DNA of 64,000 nucleotides, taken from assembly GCA_036263655.1 (NCBI GenBank), contig DATAGP010000017.1, positions 5,307 to 69,306 on the forward strand, in the 5' to 3' direction. The position numbers and the translations under genes were made by a program. A model generated the notes under the pieces. It saw only the letters and a list, made by a program, of their open reading frames with translations. It was not told the DNA's origin and ran no database searches. The stretch comes from Schlegelella_A sp036263655. GTDB lineage: Bacteria > Pseudomonadota > Gammaproteobacteria > Burkholderiales > Burkholderiaceae_C. Position 1 is the stretch's first letter. Each line of letters begins with the position of its first letter. This document shows, piece after piece, positions 53,739 to 64,000 of the stretch.

Positions 53739-56669
53739 TCAGTCCTCGTAGCTCGCCATCGGCGGGCATGAACACGAAAGATTGCGGTCGCCCCAGACGT
53801 TGTCGACCCGGCCGACCGGCGACCAGTACTTGCCGGCCTTCAGCGAGGCCACCGGGATCGCCGCCTCGTCGCGCGTGTAGGCATGCGTCCACTCGTTCGC
53901 CAGCAGGGTGGCGGCGGTGTGCGGCGCCGCCTTCAGCGGGTTGTCGTCGCTCGGCCAGGTGCCCGCCTCGACCTTCGCGATCTCGCCGCGGATGGCGATC
54001 ATCGCCGCGCAGAAGCGGTCGAGCTCCTGCAGCGGCTCGCTCTCGGTCGGCTCGACCATCAGCGTGCCCGGGACCGGGAAGCTGAGCGTCGGCGCGTGGA
54101 AGCCGTAGTCGATGAGTCGCTTGGCGACGTCCTCGGCGCTGATGCCCTGCGCCCCGCCGGTCGCATCCTTCAGCGGCCGCAGGTCGAGGATGCACTCGTG
54201 CGCCACGCCGCCGCCGCGGATGCCGGCGACGTTGCCGCTGAAGTGCAGCTCGTAGTGGTCGGCCAGGCGCGCCGCGATGTAGTTGGCCGACAGGATCGCC
54301 GTCTCGGTGGCGTCGCGCAGCCCGTCGGCGCCCATCATGCGGATGTACATCCAGCTGATCGGCAGCACGGCGGCATTGCCGAGCGGCGCCGCCGAGACGG
54401 CGCCGACGCCGCCGGGGACGCCGCTGCTGGCGTGGCCGGGCAGGAAGGGCACCAGGTCGTCGACGACGCACACCGGTCCCACACCCGGCCCGCCGCCGCC
54501 GTGCGGAATGCAGAAGGTCTTGTGCAGGTTGAGGTGGCTGACGTCGCCGCCGAACTCGCCCGGCGCGGCGATGCCGACGAGCGCGTTCATGTTCGCGCCG
54601 TCGACGTAGACGCGGCCGCCGTGGCGATGAACGATCTCGCACAGCTCCCTGACCCGCCGCTCGAAGACGCCGTACGTCGAGGGGTAGGTGATCATCACGG
54701 CGGCCAGGCGATCGCGGTGCTGGACGCACTTCGCCTCCAGGTCGGCGAGGTCGACGTTGCCGTCGGCATCGCACTTCGTCACCACGACCTGCAGGCCGGT
54801 CATCTGCGCGCTGGCCGGATTGGTGCCGTGCGCCGACTCGGGGATCAGGCAGACGTTGCGATCCGCCTCGCCGCGCGACGCGTGCCAGGCGCGGATGGCG
54901 AGCAGGCCGGCGTACTCGCCCTGCGAGCCGGCGTTCGGCTGCAGGCTCACCCCGGCATAGCCCGTCGCCTCGCAGAGCCATTCCTCGAGCTGGCGGCGGA
55001 GCTGCTCGTAGCCAGCGCGCTGCTCGACCGGCGCGAACGGATGGATGTTCGCGAACGCCGGCCAGGTGATCGGGATCATCTCGCTCGAAGCGTTCAGCTT
55101 CATGGTGCACGAGCCGAGCGGGATCATCGAGCGGTCGAGCGCCAGGTCCTTGTCCGAGAGGCTGCGGATGTAGCGCAGCATCGCCGTCTCGGCGTGATGC
55201 CGGTTGAAAGTCGGATGCGTGAGGAAGGCCGAGCTGCGCCGGAGCGCCGCCGGGATCAGCGGCGCCAGCCCGCGCTCGTGCGCACCGACGTCCGGCAGCG
55301 GCTGCCCGTCCTTCGCGAACACGCGCCAGAGGGCGACGAGGTCGTCCCGCGTGGTGGTCTCGTCGAGGGCGATGCCGAGCATCGTGTCGCCCCATTCGGG
55401 GAAACGGCGCAGGTTCATGCCCGCCTGGACGGCGCGCCGGGCGAGCTCGGCCGTGGCGGCGCCGGTCTCGACAGTCAGCATGTCGAACGCGGTGTCGCCG
55501 CGAACCTGGCAGCCCAGCTGGCGCAATCCGTCGGCGAGGATCGCCGCGTACGTGGCGACCCGCTCGGCGATCCGCTTCAGCCCTTCGGGCCCGTGGTAGA
55601 CGGCGTACATGCTGGCGACCACCGCCGGCAGGACCTGCGCCGTGCAGATGTTGGAGGTCGCTCGCTCGCGGCGGATGTGCTGCTCGCGCGTCTGCAGCGC
55701 CAGTCGATACGCGACTTGGCCCTGCGCGTCGACGCTGACGCCGACCAGCCGCCCGGGCAGGGCGCGCTTGTAGTCGTCGCGGCAGGCGAGGTAGGCGGCG
55801 TGCGGGCCGCCGCAGCCCATCGGCATGCCGAAGCGCTGCGTCGTGCCGCAGGCGATGTCGGCGCTGAGCTCGCCGGGCGGCGTGATCAGCGTCAGCGCCA
55901 GCAGGTCGGCGGCGACGATGAAGGCGGCGCCGTGCGCGCGGATGCGCGGCGCGTCGGCGCGCAGGTCGTGCAGCGCGCCGCTCGTCGCCGGCAGCTGCGC
56001 GAGGACGGCGAAGTAGTCGCCGGCGTCGATCAGCGTCGACCACTCCTCGGCGGAGTTGGCGAGCACGACCTTCAGGCCCAGGGGCGCGGCCCGCGTGCGC
56101 AGGACCTCGATCGTCTGCGGGTGGCTGTCGCCGGCGACGACGATGGTCTCGCTCTTGCACTTGACGCTGCGGCGCGCCAGGGTCATCGCCTCGGCGGCGG
56201 CGGTCGCTTCGTCCAGCATCGAGGCGTTCGCGACCGCCATGCCGGTGAGGTCGCAGACCATGGTCTGGAAGTTGACGAGCGCCTCGAGACGACCCTGCGA
56301 GATCTCCGCCTGGTACGGCGTGTAGGCCGTGTACCAGGCGGGGTTCTCCAGCACGTTGCGCAGGATCACGCCGGGCGTGTGCGTGCCGTGGTAGCCCTGG
56401 CCGATGAAGCTCTTCAGGACACGGTTCTGCGCCGCGATGCTTTGCAGCTCGGCGAGCGCGGCGGCTTCGCTCAGCGGCGCCGGCATGCGCATCGCCTCGC
56501 GCCGCGCGATCGAGTCCGGAACGACGGCCTCGATGAGCGCCCGCCGCGACTCGGCGCCGATCGCCTTCAGCATCGTCGCCTCGGCGGCAGCGTCGATGCC
56601 GATGTGGCGGGCGACGAACTCGGATCGGTTCTCGAGCTCGGCGAGCGGTTTCATGGCGGACATCAGCAT
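53739..56669 (-). CDS. gcvP: Glycine dehydrogenase (decarboxylating), P-protein
   Basis: A 976-residue single-chain P-protein that decarboxylates glycine with PLP and passes aminomethyl to the lipoyl arm of GcvH. The PLP Lys is in SHLNLHKTFCIPHGGGGPG in the C-terminal half, and the N-terminal pseudo-subunit has FIGQGYHGTHTPGVILRNVL. The ATG at 56669 lies after a GAGGAA. It is the last of gcvT-gcvH-gcvP. Confidence 0.97.
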   Translation of the reverse strand: MLMSAMKPLAELENRSEFVARHIGIDAAAEATMLKAIGAESRRALIEAVVPDSIARREAMRMPAPLSEAAALAELQSIAAQNRVLKSFIGQGYHGTHTPGVILRNVLENPAWYTAYTPYQAEISQGRLEALVNFQTMVCDLTGMAVANASMLDEATAAAEAMTLARRSVKCKSETIVVAGDSHPQTIEVLRTRAAPLGLKVVLANSAEEWSTLIDAGDYFAVLAQLPATSGALHDLRADAPRIRAHGAAFIVAADLLALTLITPPGELSADIACGTTQRFGMPMGCGGPHAAYLACRDDYKRALPGRLVGVSVDAQGQVAYRLALQTREQHIRRERATSNICTAQVLPAVVASMYAVYHGPEGLKRIAERVATYAAILADGLRQLGCQVRGDTAFDMLTVETGAATAELARRAVQAGMNLRRFPEWGDTMLGIALDETTTRDDLVALWRVFAKDGQPLPDVGAHERGLAPLIPAALRRSSAFLTHPTFNRHHAETAMLRYIRSLSDKDLALDRSMIPLGSCTMKLNASSEMIPITWPAFANIHPFAPVEQRAGYEQLRRQLEEWLCEATGYAGVSLQPNAGSQGEYAGLLAIRAWHASRGEADRNVCLIPESAHGTNPASAQMTGLQVVVTKCDADGNVDLADLEAKCVQHRDRLAAVMITYPSTYGVFERRVRELCEIVHRHGGRVYVDGANMNALVGIAAPGEFGGDVSHLNLHKTFCIPHGGGGPGVGPVCVVDDLVPFLPGHASSGVPGGVGAVSAAPLGNAAVLPISWMYIRMMGADGLRDATETAILSANYIAARLADHYELHFSGNVAGIRGGGVAHECILDLRPLKDATGGAQGISAEDVAKRLIDYGFHAPTLSFPVPGTLMVEPTESEPLQELDRFCAAMIAIRGEIAKVEAGTWPSDDNPLKAAPHTAATLLANEWTHAYTRDEAAIPVASLKAGKYWSPVGRVDNVWGDRNLSCSCPPMASYED

Positions 56670-56699
56670 CGGGGTTCCTCGAGTGGGCCGGGCCTGGCG

Positions 56700-57074
56700 T
56701 CAGGACGCCTTGACCAGGGCCTCGTATGCGGGCCGGTCAAGCAGGGCCGCGACCTCATCGCTGTCGCTTATGCGGATCTTCATGAACCAGCCGGCGGCGA
56801 GCGGATCGGTGTTGGCCAGCGAGGGATCGGCGCGCAAGGCCTCGTTGACCTCCACGACCTCACCGCTCACCGGCATGTAGAGGTCGGCGGCGGCCTTGAC
56901 CGACTCGACGACGCCGGCGACGTCGCCCTTCTTGAGCGAGGTGCCGACCTGCGGCAGGTCGACGAAGACCACGTCGCCGAGCGCGTCCTGGGCATGCTCG
57001 GTGATCCCCACCGTCGCCGCCTCGGTGTCGGCGGTGTCGATCCACTCGTGGTCGGGGGTGTAGAGGATGGGCAT
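56700..57074 (-). CDS. gcvH: Glycine cleavage system H-protein
   Basis: A 124-residue lipoyl carrier. Lys60 in VVESVKAAADLY is the lipoylation site, and YTPDHEWI is the usual N terminus. The start at 57074 follows AGGAG; an upstream frame extension of 13 residues is not conserved. It shuttles the aminomethyl group between GcvP and GcvT. Confidence 0.97.
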   Translation of the reverse strand: MPILYTPDHEWIDTADTEAATVGITEHAQDALGDVVFVDLPQVGTSLKKGDVAGVVESVKAAADLYMPVSGEVVEVNEALRADPSLANTDPLAAGWFMKIRISDSDEVAALLDRPAYEALVKAS

Positions 57075-57126
57075 GGAAGGCTCCTGGTGATCAACGAGGA
57101 CGAGGACGGGCAAGGAAGAGGGCGAC

Positions 57127-58257
57127 TCAACCGCGGAAGTAGCGATGCGGCGTGAAGGGCAGGGCAGTCACCCGCATCGGCTGGCGCTTGCCGCGCAGAT
57201 CGGCGTGCAGCAGGGTGCCGGCAGCGGCCTGGGCCGGCGGCACGTAGGCGAGGGCGACCGGCGCGCCGACCGTCGGGCCGAAGGTCCCGCTGGTGACGAC
57301 GCCGATGGCCGTCCCGCCTTCGTCGAGCAGGCGTGCGCCTTCGCGCACCGGCGCCCGCTCGAGGCCGAGCAGGCCGACGCGCTTCCTCGCGGCACCGCCG
57401 GCGAGTTGCGCCTCGATGGCGGCGGCGCCGGGATAGCCGCCGGCCCGTGCACCGCCGGGCCGGCGCACCTTCTGGATGGCCCAGGTCAAGCCGGCCTCGA
57501 TGGGAGTCGTCGACGTGTCGATGTCGTGTCCGTACAGGCAGAGCCCAGCCTCGAGGCGCAAGGTGTCGCGGGCGCCGAGCCCCGCCGGTCCGACCTCGGG
57601 CTCGGCGAGCAGGGCGCGTGCCAGCGGCTCGGCGTCGGCGGAAGCGACGGAGATCTCGAACCCGTCCTCGCCGGTGTAGCCGGAGCGGGTCGCGAAGCAG
57701 TCGACGCCCGCGATGCGCGCGGCCGCGCCGCTCATGAAGGTGAGCTTCGCCAGGTCCGGGGCGAGCCGCGCCATGACCGCACCGGCGCGAGGACCCTGCA
57801 ACGCGAGCAAGGCACGGTCGGGCAGCGGCTCGACCGTGCAACGGCTGCTGATGGAGCGGCGCAGGTGCTCGGTGTCGGCGTCCTTGCACGACGCGTTGAC
57901 GACGAGCAGCAGATCGTCGGCGCGTCGGGTCACCATCAGGTCGTCGAGGATGCCGCCTTCGCGATTCGTGAACAGCGCGTAGCGCTGCTTGCCGACGCGC
58001 AGGTCGACGATGTCGACCGGCACCAGCGTTTCCAGCGCCGCGGCCGCGTCGGCACCCACGAGCCGCAGCTGGCCCATGTGCGAGACGTCGAACAGCACCG
58101 CCGACTGGCGGCACTGCCGGTGCTCGGCCAGGATGCCGGCCGGATACGACACCGGCATGTCGTAGCCGGCGAACGGGACCATGCGGGCGCCGAGCCCCAC
58201 GTGCAACGAATGCAGCGGCGTCTTCAGCAGCGCTGCGGAGGGGATCGTGTCGACCAT
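57127..58257 (-). CDS. gcvT: Aminomethyltransferase, glycine cleavage T-protein
   Basis: A 376-residue enzyme transferring the methylene group to tetrahydrofolate and releasing ammonia. Signatures: PLHSLHVGLGARMVPFAGYD, LFDVSHMGQL, and YTGEDGFEI with the folate-contacting residues. The ATG at 58257 follows GGAG; a GTG at 58281 would add eight residues. It is the first gene after the glycine riboswitch. Confidence 0.96.
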   Translation of the reverse strand: MVDTIPSAALLKTPLHSLHVGLGARMVPFAGYDMPVSYPAGILAEHRQCRQSAVLFDVSHMGQLRLVGADAAAALETLVPVDIVDLRVGKQRYALFTNREGGILDDLMVTRRADDLLLVVNASCKDADTEHLRRSISSRCTVEPLPDRALLALQGPRAGAVMARLAPDLAKLTFMSGAAARIAGVDCFATRSGYTGEDGFEISVASADAEPLARALLAEPEVGPAGLGARDTLRLEAGLCLYGHDIDTSTTPIEAGLTWAIQKVRRPGGARAGGYPGAAAIEAQLAGGAARKRVGLLGLERAPVREGARLLDEGGTAIGVVTSGTFGPTVGAPVALAYVPPAQAAAGTLLHADLRGKRQPMRVTALPFTPHRYFRG

Positions 58258-58321
58258 GGGGCGGCTCCGGGCGAACGGCACACCCGTCGGACCGGCATCG
58301 CTGCCAAGCCCGCGGGAAACG

Positions 58322-58530
58322 GCCCCCCTGTCCGCTTTACCTGAGAGATTGGCAGGGTCGCGAGGGCCCTGCTTGCCCCTTCGGTGGACCCGCTCGAAAC
58401 GGGCCTCTCTCCAGCGAGGAACGCCTGCAAGCAGGCGTGCGCCAGTCCCTGGTACCTGAGCGTTCGACAGGGCTCTCGCTCCGTCTGCGCCTTCGGCGGC
58501 TTCGATCGACTGAAGCTCTCTCCTGGCCGA
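58322..58530 (-). ncRNA. Tandem glycine riboswitch
   Basis: Reading the minus strand, aptamer I begins with GGAGAGAGC near 58527, carries GCCGAAGGCGCAGAC near 58496-58482 and ends with CTCAGGTACCAGGGACT (58460-58444). Aptamer II begins with GGAGAGAGG near 58411, has CCACCGAAGGGGCAAGC (58388-58372) and ends with AATCTCTCAGGTAAAGCGGACAGG (the conserved blocks span 58350-58327). P1 of aptamer I pairs CCAG with CUGG. The linker (about 58413-58443) contains an extra hairpin. It sits directly upstream of gcvT and should switch on the glycine cleavage operon when glycine is abundant. Confidence 0.95.
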
Positions 58531-58574
58531 TCCAGTTTAGCAGCGCGTGCAGGGGGGTCGGGATAATCCGGGCG

Positions 58575-59936
58575 ATGACGGCAGCGGACGAATGGTTGCG
58601 GATCGAGTCGCTCGACTTGGACGCGCAGGGGGTGGCGCACAACGCCGAGGGCAAGGTCGTCTTCGTCGACGACGCGCTGGCCGGCGAGGAAGTGCGGGTC
58701 GTCGTCCGGCGCCGCAAGAAGCAGTGGGAGCAGGCCGGCGTCGTCGCCCTGCGGCGCGAGAGCGCGCAGCGCGTCGTGCCGCGCTGCCGTCACTTCGGCG
58801 TCTGCGGCGGCTGCAAGATGCAGCATCTGCACGTCGCTGCCCAGGTCGCGACCAAGCAGCGGGCGCTCGAGGACGCGCTCTGGCATCTCGGCAAGGTGCG
58901 CGCCGGGCAGCTGCTGCGGCCGCTCGAGGGACCGGCCTGGCGCTATCGGCACCGGGCCCGGCTCTCCGTCCGCCACGTGGCCAAAAAAGGCACGGTGCTG
59001 GTCGGCTTCCACGAGCGCAAGTCGAGCTTCGTCGCCGACATCGTCTCCTGCGAGGTCCTGCCCCGCCACGTCAGCGACCTGCTGCTGCCGCTGCGCGAGC
59101 TGGTCGGCGCGATGGCGACGCGCGACCGCATCCCCCAGATCGAGCTGGCCGTTGGCGACGACACGACGGCGCTGGTCCTCCGTCACCTCGAGCCCTTGCC
59201 GCCGGAAGACCTGGCCCGCCTGCGCGACTTCGCTGCGCTGCATGGCATCGAGTGGTGGCTGCAGGCGAAGGGGCCGGACACGGCCCGACGGCTCGACCGC
59301 AACGAGTCGACTTTGGCCTATTCGCTGCCGGAGTTCGGCGTCCGGATGCCGTTCCGGCCGACCGATTTCACCCAGGTGAATCACCAGGTCAACGAGGCGC
59401 TCGTCTCGCGCGCCGTCCGCCTCCTGGCGCCCGGGCCGGATGAGCGGGTGGTCGACTGGTTCTGCGGGCTGGGCAACTTCAGCTTGCCGCTGGCGACGCG
59501 GTCGGGATCGGTTCTCGGCGTGGAAGGCAGCCCGGCGCTGGTCGAGCGCGCCGGACAGGCGGCGGCGCTGAACGGGCTCTCGGCGAAGACCGAGTTCGCG
59601 GTGCGCAACCTGTTCGACGTCGATGCCGTGCAGCTGGCGGGGTTCGGCGCCGCCGACAAGTGGCTGGTCGACCCGCCGCGCGAGGGCGCCTTCGCCATCG
59701 CGAAGGCGCTGGTCGACTGCGTCGAGACGCCCGGCGAGTGGAGCCCGCCGGAGAGGATCGTCTACGTCAGCTGCAACCCGGCGACGCTGGCGCGCGACGC
59801 GGGGCTGCTCGTCCATCGCGGCGGCTACCGGCTGGCGGCGGCAGGCGTCGTCAACATGTTCCCGCACACCGCCCACGTCGAGAGCATCGCCGTCTTCGAG
59901 CGGGCAAAAGAAACGGGGCCCGAAGGCCCCGGCTAG
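58575..59936 (+). CDS. rlmD: 23S rRNA (uracil(1939)-C5)-methyltransferase RlmD
   Basis: A 453-residue SAM-dependent RNA methyltransferase. A TRAM-like N-terminal domain (1-60) is followed by the [4Fe-4S] cysteines in CRHFGVCGGC and a fourth in DIVSCEVLP, SAM-binding VDWFCGLGNFSLPLA, and the nucleophile Cys in YVSCNPATLARD. The ATG at 58575 is the family start; the upstream frame runs into the riboswitch. The last codons form one strand of the minus-strand terminator at 59906-59931. Confidence 0.95.
   Translation: MTAADEWLRIESLDLDAQGVAHNAEGKVVFVDDALAGEEVRVVVRRRKKQWEQAGVVALRRESAQRVVPRCRHFGVCGGCKMQHLHVAAQVATKQRALEDALWHLGKVRAGQLLRPLEGPAWRYRHRARLSVRHVAKKGTVLVGFHERKSSFVADIVSCEVLPRHVSDLLLPLRELVGAMATRDRIPQIELAVGDDTTALVLRHLEPLPPEDLARLRDFAALHGIEWWLQAKGPDTARRLDRNESTLAYSLPEFGVRMPFRPTDFTQVNHQVNEALVSRAVRLLAPGPDERVVDWFCGLGNFSLPLATRSGSVLGVEGSPALVERAGQAAALNGLSAKTEFAVRNLFDVDAVQLAGFGAADKWLVDPPREGAFAIAKALVDCVETPGEWSPPERIVYVSCNPATLARDAGLLVHRGGYRLAAAGVVNMFPHTAHVESIAVFERAKETGPEGPG
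59906..59931 (-). terminator. Intrinsic terminator inside the rlmD 3' end
   Basis: On the minus strand CGGGGCC, loop TTCG, GGCCCCG form a 7-bp stem (59931-59914) followed by TTTCTTTT (59913-59906). It serves the Bax inhibitor-1 family gene ending at 59968, 37 bases upstream, while being embedded in the coding sequence of rlmD on the other strand. Confidence 0.8.
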
Positions 59937-59967
59937 CGATGCACCGTTTCCCGGCGCCGAGCGCTTC

Positions 59968-60657
59968 TTACTCGCGGCTGTTGGCAAAGCCGAGCAGGGC
60001 GAGCAGCGACTGGAAGACGTTGAAGAGGCTCAGGTACACGCCGACCGTCGCCGTGATGTAGTTCGTCTCCTGGCCGTCCTTGATGCGCTTCAGGTCATAG
60101 AGGATGAAGGCGGTGAAGATGCCGATCGCCAGCACGGCGATGGTGATGAACAGCGCGCTCGACTGCAGGAAGATGTTGGCGATGGCCGCCACCAGCACCA
60201 TGATGGCGCCGATGAACAGGAACTTGCCCATCGCCGAAAGGTCGCGCTTGATCACCGACGACAGCGTCGCCATGCCCAGGAAGATCAGGCCGGTGCCCGC
60301 GAAGGCGGTCATGATCAGCCCGGCGCCGTTCGCCAGGCCCAGCACCGCGCCGACCAGGCGCGACAGCATGAGACCCATGAAGAAGGTGAACGCGAGCAGG
60401 ACGGGGACGCCGGCCGCCGAGTTCTTGGTCTTCTCGATCGCGAACAGAAAACCGAAGGCACCGCCGAGGAACACCACCGCGCTCATCCCGGCCCCGAGTC
60501 CGGCCATCAGCCCCGTGGTGACGCCGATCCAGGCGCCCAGCACCGTCGGCACCATCGACAGCGCCAGCAGCCAGTAGGTATTGCGAAGAACGCGGTTGCG
60601 CTGCTCGACGGTACTGACGGCGTAACCGGTGTTGAGCGTCTGCATGCTTTGGTCCAT
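59968..60657 (-). CDS. Bax inhibitor-1 (YccA/YbhL) family membrane protein
   Basis: A 229-residue protein with seven hydrophobic helices. NTYWLLALSMVPTVLGAWIG is the family N-terminal helix, and the C-terminal ILYDLKRIKDGQETNYITAT with the acidic-residue pair in helix 7 is the characteristic pore region of the LFG/TMBIM family. Bacterial members may be H+-gated calcium leak channels or FtsH interactors; the function here is unknown. It is divergent from carA. Confidence 0.93.
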   Translation of the reverse strand: MDQSMQTLNTGYAVSTVEQRNRVLRNTYWLLALSMVPTVLGAWIGVTTGLMAGLGAGMSAVVFLGGAFGFLFAIEKTKNSAAGVPVLLAFTFFMGLMLSRLVGAVLGLANGAGLIMTAFAGTGLIFLGMATLSSVIKRDLSAMGKFLFIGAIMVLVAAIANIFLQSSALFITIAVLAIGIFTAFILYDLKRIKDGQETNYITATVGVYLSLFNVFQSLLALLGFANSRE

Positions 60658-60766
60658 GAAACCTCCAGAGGAAGCGTTGACTGATTCTGAGCGTCCGCGG
60701 CGATTCTAGTTCCCCGCGTCCAGGACCGATATGCAAACCGCGGGCCCGATTTCAACGGCCGAACGG

Positions 60767-60772
60767 TACAAT
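60767..60772 (+). promoter_or_regulatory. Candidate -10 element upstream of carA
   Basis: TACAAT matches five of six -10 positions in the 237-base gap between the divergent BI-1 gene and carA. No convincing -35 is spaced correctly, so the leader of carA (about 115 bases) is only tentative. Confidence 0.3.
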
Positions 60773-60894
60773 TTCGACGCTTCAGCCCGCTCGATTCGCG
60801 GCTGGAGCCGCGCGCAGGTCCCCCGCGGGCCGACCGCGATCCTCCTGGGCCGCCGCACCGGCCGCCCGCCCGCCTCTCGCCTCGGAGCTGAACC

Positions 60895-62092
60895 TTGTCC
60901 CCGCACCTGCTGCCCGACCACGCCCAGGCCGTCCTGGCACTCGCCGACGGCACGGTCTTCAAGGGCGTGTCGATCGGCGCCGCCGGCGCGACCACCGGTG
61001 AGGTCGTCTTCAACACCGCTCTGACCGGCTATCAGGAAATCCTGACCGACCCGAGCTATCACGGACAGATCGTCACCCTGACGTACCCGCACATCGGCAA
61101 CTACGGCACCAGCCGGGAAGACGTCGAGGCGGCGCGGGTGTTCGCGGCCGGCCTGGTCGTCAAGGACGTGCCGGCGCGGGCCTCGAACTTCCGCAGCGAC
61201 GCCAGCCTCGGCGACTACCTCCGGCGCGAGAAGACGGTCGGCATCGCCGGCATCGACACCCGCCGCCTGACCCGCCTCTTGCGCAGCAGCGGCGCGCAGA
61301 ACGGCTGCATCGTCGCCTTGGGCGCCGGTGCGGCCATCACGGATGCGGTGGTCGCAGAAGCCCTCGCCCGCGCGAGGGCGGCGCCGGACATGGCCGGGCT
61401 GGATCTCGCCAAGGTCGTCAGCGTCCGGGAGCCCTACGAGTGGGCGCAGACGGAGTGGGCGCTCGGCCGCGGCTACGGCGCGCTGGAGGACGCCCGCTTC
61501 CACGTCGTCGCCTATGACTTCGGCGTCAAGTTCAACATCCTGCGCATGCTCGCCGCGCGCGGCTGCCGCATCACGGTCGTGCCGGCGGAGACGCCGGCGG
61601 CTCGTGCGCTGGAGCATCGGCCGGACGGGATCTTCCTGGCCAACGGTCCCGGCGACCCGGCGCCCTGCGACTACGCCATCCGGGCGACGCGCGAGTTCAT
61701 CGAGCGCGGCATTCCCACCTTCGGCATCTGCCTCGGCCACCAGATCATGGCCCTGGCCTGCGGCGCCAGCACCTACAAGATGAAGTTCGGACACCACGGC
61801 GCCAACCACCCGGTCAAGGAGATCGACACCGGCCGGGTCAGCATCACCAGCCAGAACCATGGCTTCGCCGTCGACCGCAAGACACTGCCGGCGACCCTGC
61901 GCGCCACCCACGTGTCGCTCTTCGACGGCACCCTGCAGGGCCTCGCCCACGTCGCCAAGCCGGCGTTCTGCTTCCAGGGGCACCCGGAGGCGTCGCCCGG
62001 GCCGCACGACGTCGCCTACCTGTTCGACCGCTTCGTGGCAATGATGGAGAGCAGCGGCGGCACGCCGGCGCGCGCGTCGACGGGGAGCGCGC

Positions 62093-62100
<8 letters not shown>
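60895..62100 (+). CDS. carA: Carbamoyl-phosphate synthase small (glutaminase) subunit
   Basis: A 401-residue subunit hydrolysing glutamine and passing ammonia to CarB. The class I glutaminase triad is visible: Cys in TFGICLGHQIM and the His-Glu pair in FQGHPEASPGPHD. FNTALTGYQEILTDPSYHGQ and NYGTSREDVEA are the N-terminal small-subunit signatures. The start is TTG at 60895, seven bases after GGAG at 60884-60887. It overlaps carB by eight bases. Confidence 0.97.

Positions 62101-64000
<1,900 letters not shown>

Overview
The window is 64 kb of GC-rich, tightly packed chromosome from a betaproteobacterium, most likely Burkholderiales. The evidence is gene content: a Bug-type TctC/TctB/TctA importer, a dapD-pilU-dapE-prmB operon, an smc-zipA-ligA block, LexA boxes of the CTG-N10-CAG type, a short-form QueF, and a tandem glycine riboswitch ahead of gcvT-gcvH-gcvP. 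Most of the DNA is core genome. I found no phage, insertion sequence, CRISPR array, rRNA or tRNA gene.

Layout. 1-9.5 kb: a truncated MmyB-like regulator, two membrane proteins, rlmB-upp, a translationally coupled minus-strand operon (2-hydroxyacid dehydrogenase, MFS pump, two half-size chromate transporters), a DUF1993 protein, and lexA with a helix-hairpin-helix gene behind it. Two LexA boxes lie between lexA and a divergent asparaginase. 9.6-16.1 kb: one minus-strand operon, dapD-pilU-dapE-prmB-abcF-ohr. 16.3-17.8 kb: an unrecognised 487-residue helical protein with its own promoter and terminator. 17.8-28.1 kb: queF, then smc, zipA, a nitronate monooxygenase, ligA, a second unrecognised helical protein (323 residues) and a Nudix hydrolase. 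28.1-38.1 kb: carbon catabolism, with a class III CoA-transferase, two crotonase-fold proteins that both lack the usual hydratase glutamates, an amidase with TctCBA transport and a cupin, an alpha/beta hydrolase, and an O-acetylhomoserine sulfhydrylase-type enzyme. 38.1-40.9 kb: CBS protein, aroC, MFS transporter. 40.7-47.9 kb: a minus-strand operon with a PanB-like protein first, a GntR regulator, a complete branched-chain-type ABC importer, and a PEP mutase/isocitrate lyase-family protein last. 48-53.4 kb: a fatty-acid hydroxylase-type protein and an RND efflux pair. 53.7-58.5 kb: the glycine cleavage system under its riboswitch. 58.6-64 kb: rlmD, a Bax inhibitor-1 family protein, and carA-carB, with carB cut by the window end.

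Most novel points: the two orphan helical proteins at 16339-17802 and 26278-27249; the PanB-like protein whose metal ligand Asp84 (E. coli numbering) is Cys and whose Glu114 is Gln, in an operon bracketed by two enzymes of the PEP/pyruvate superfamily; a GntR gene whose first helix is encoded only if translation starts at a CTG overlapping the panB-like stop; tandem LexA boxes reaching an asparaginase start; and an intrinsic terminator with a UUCG loop inside the end of rlmD. No single element is a clear-cut new defence or mobile system.
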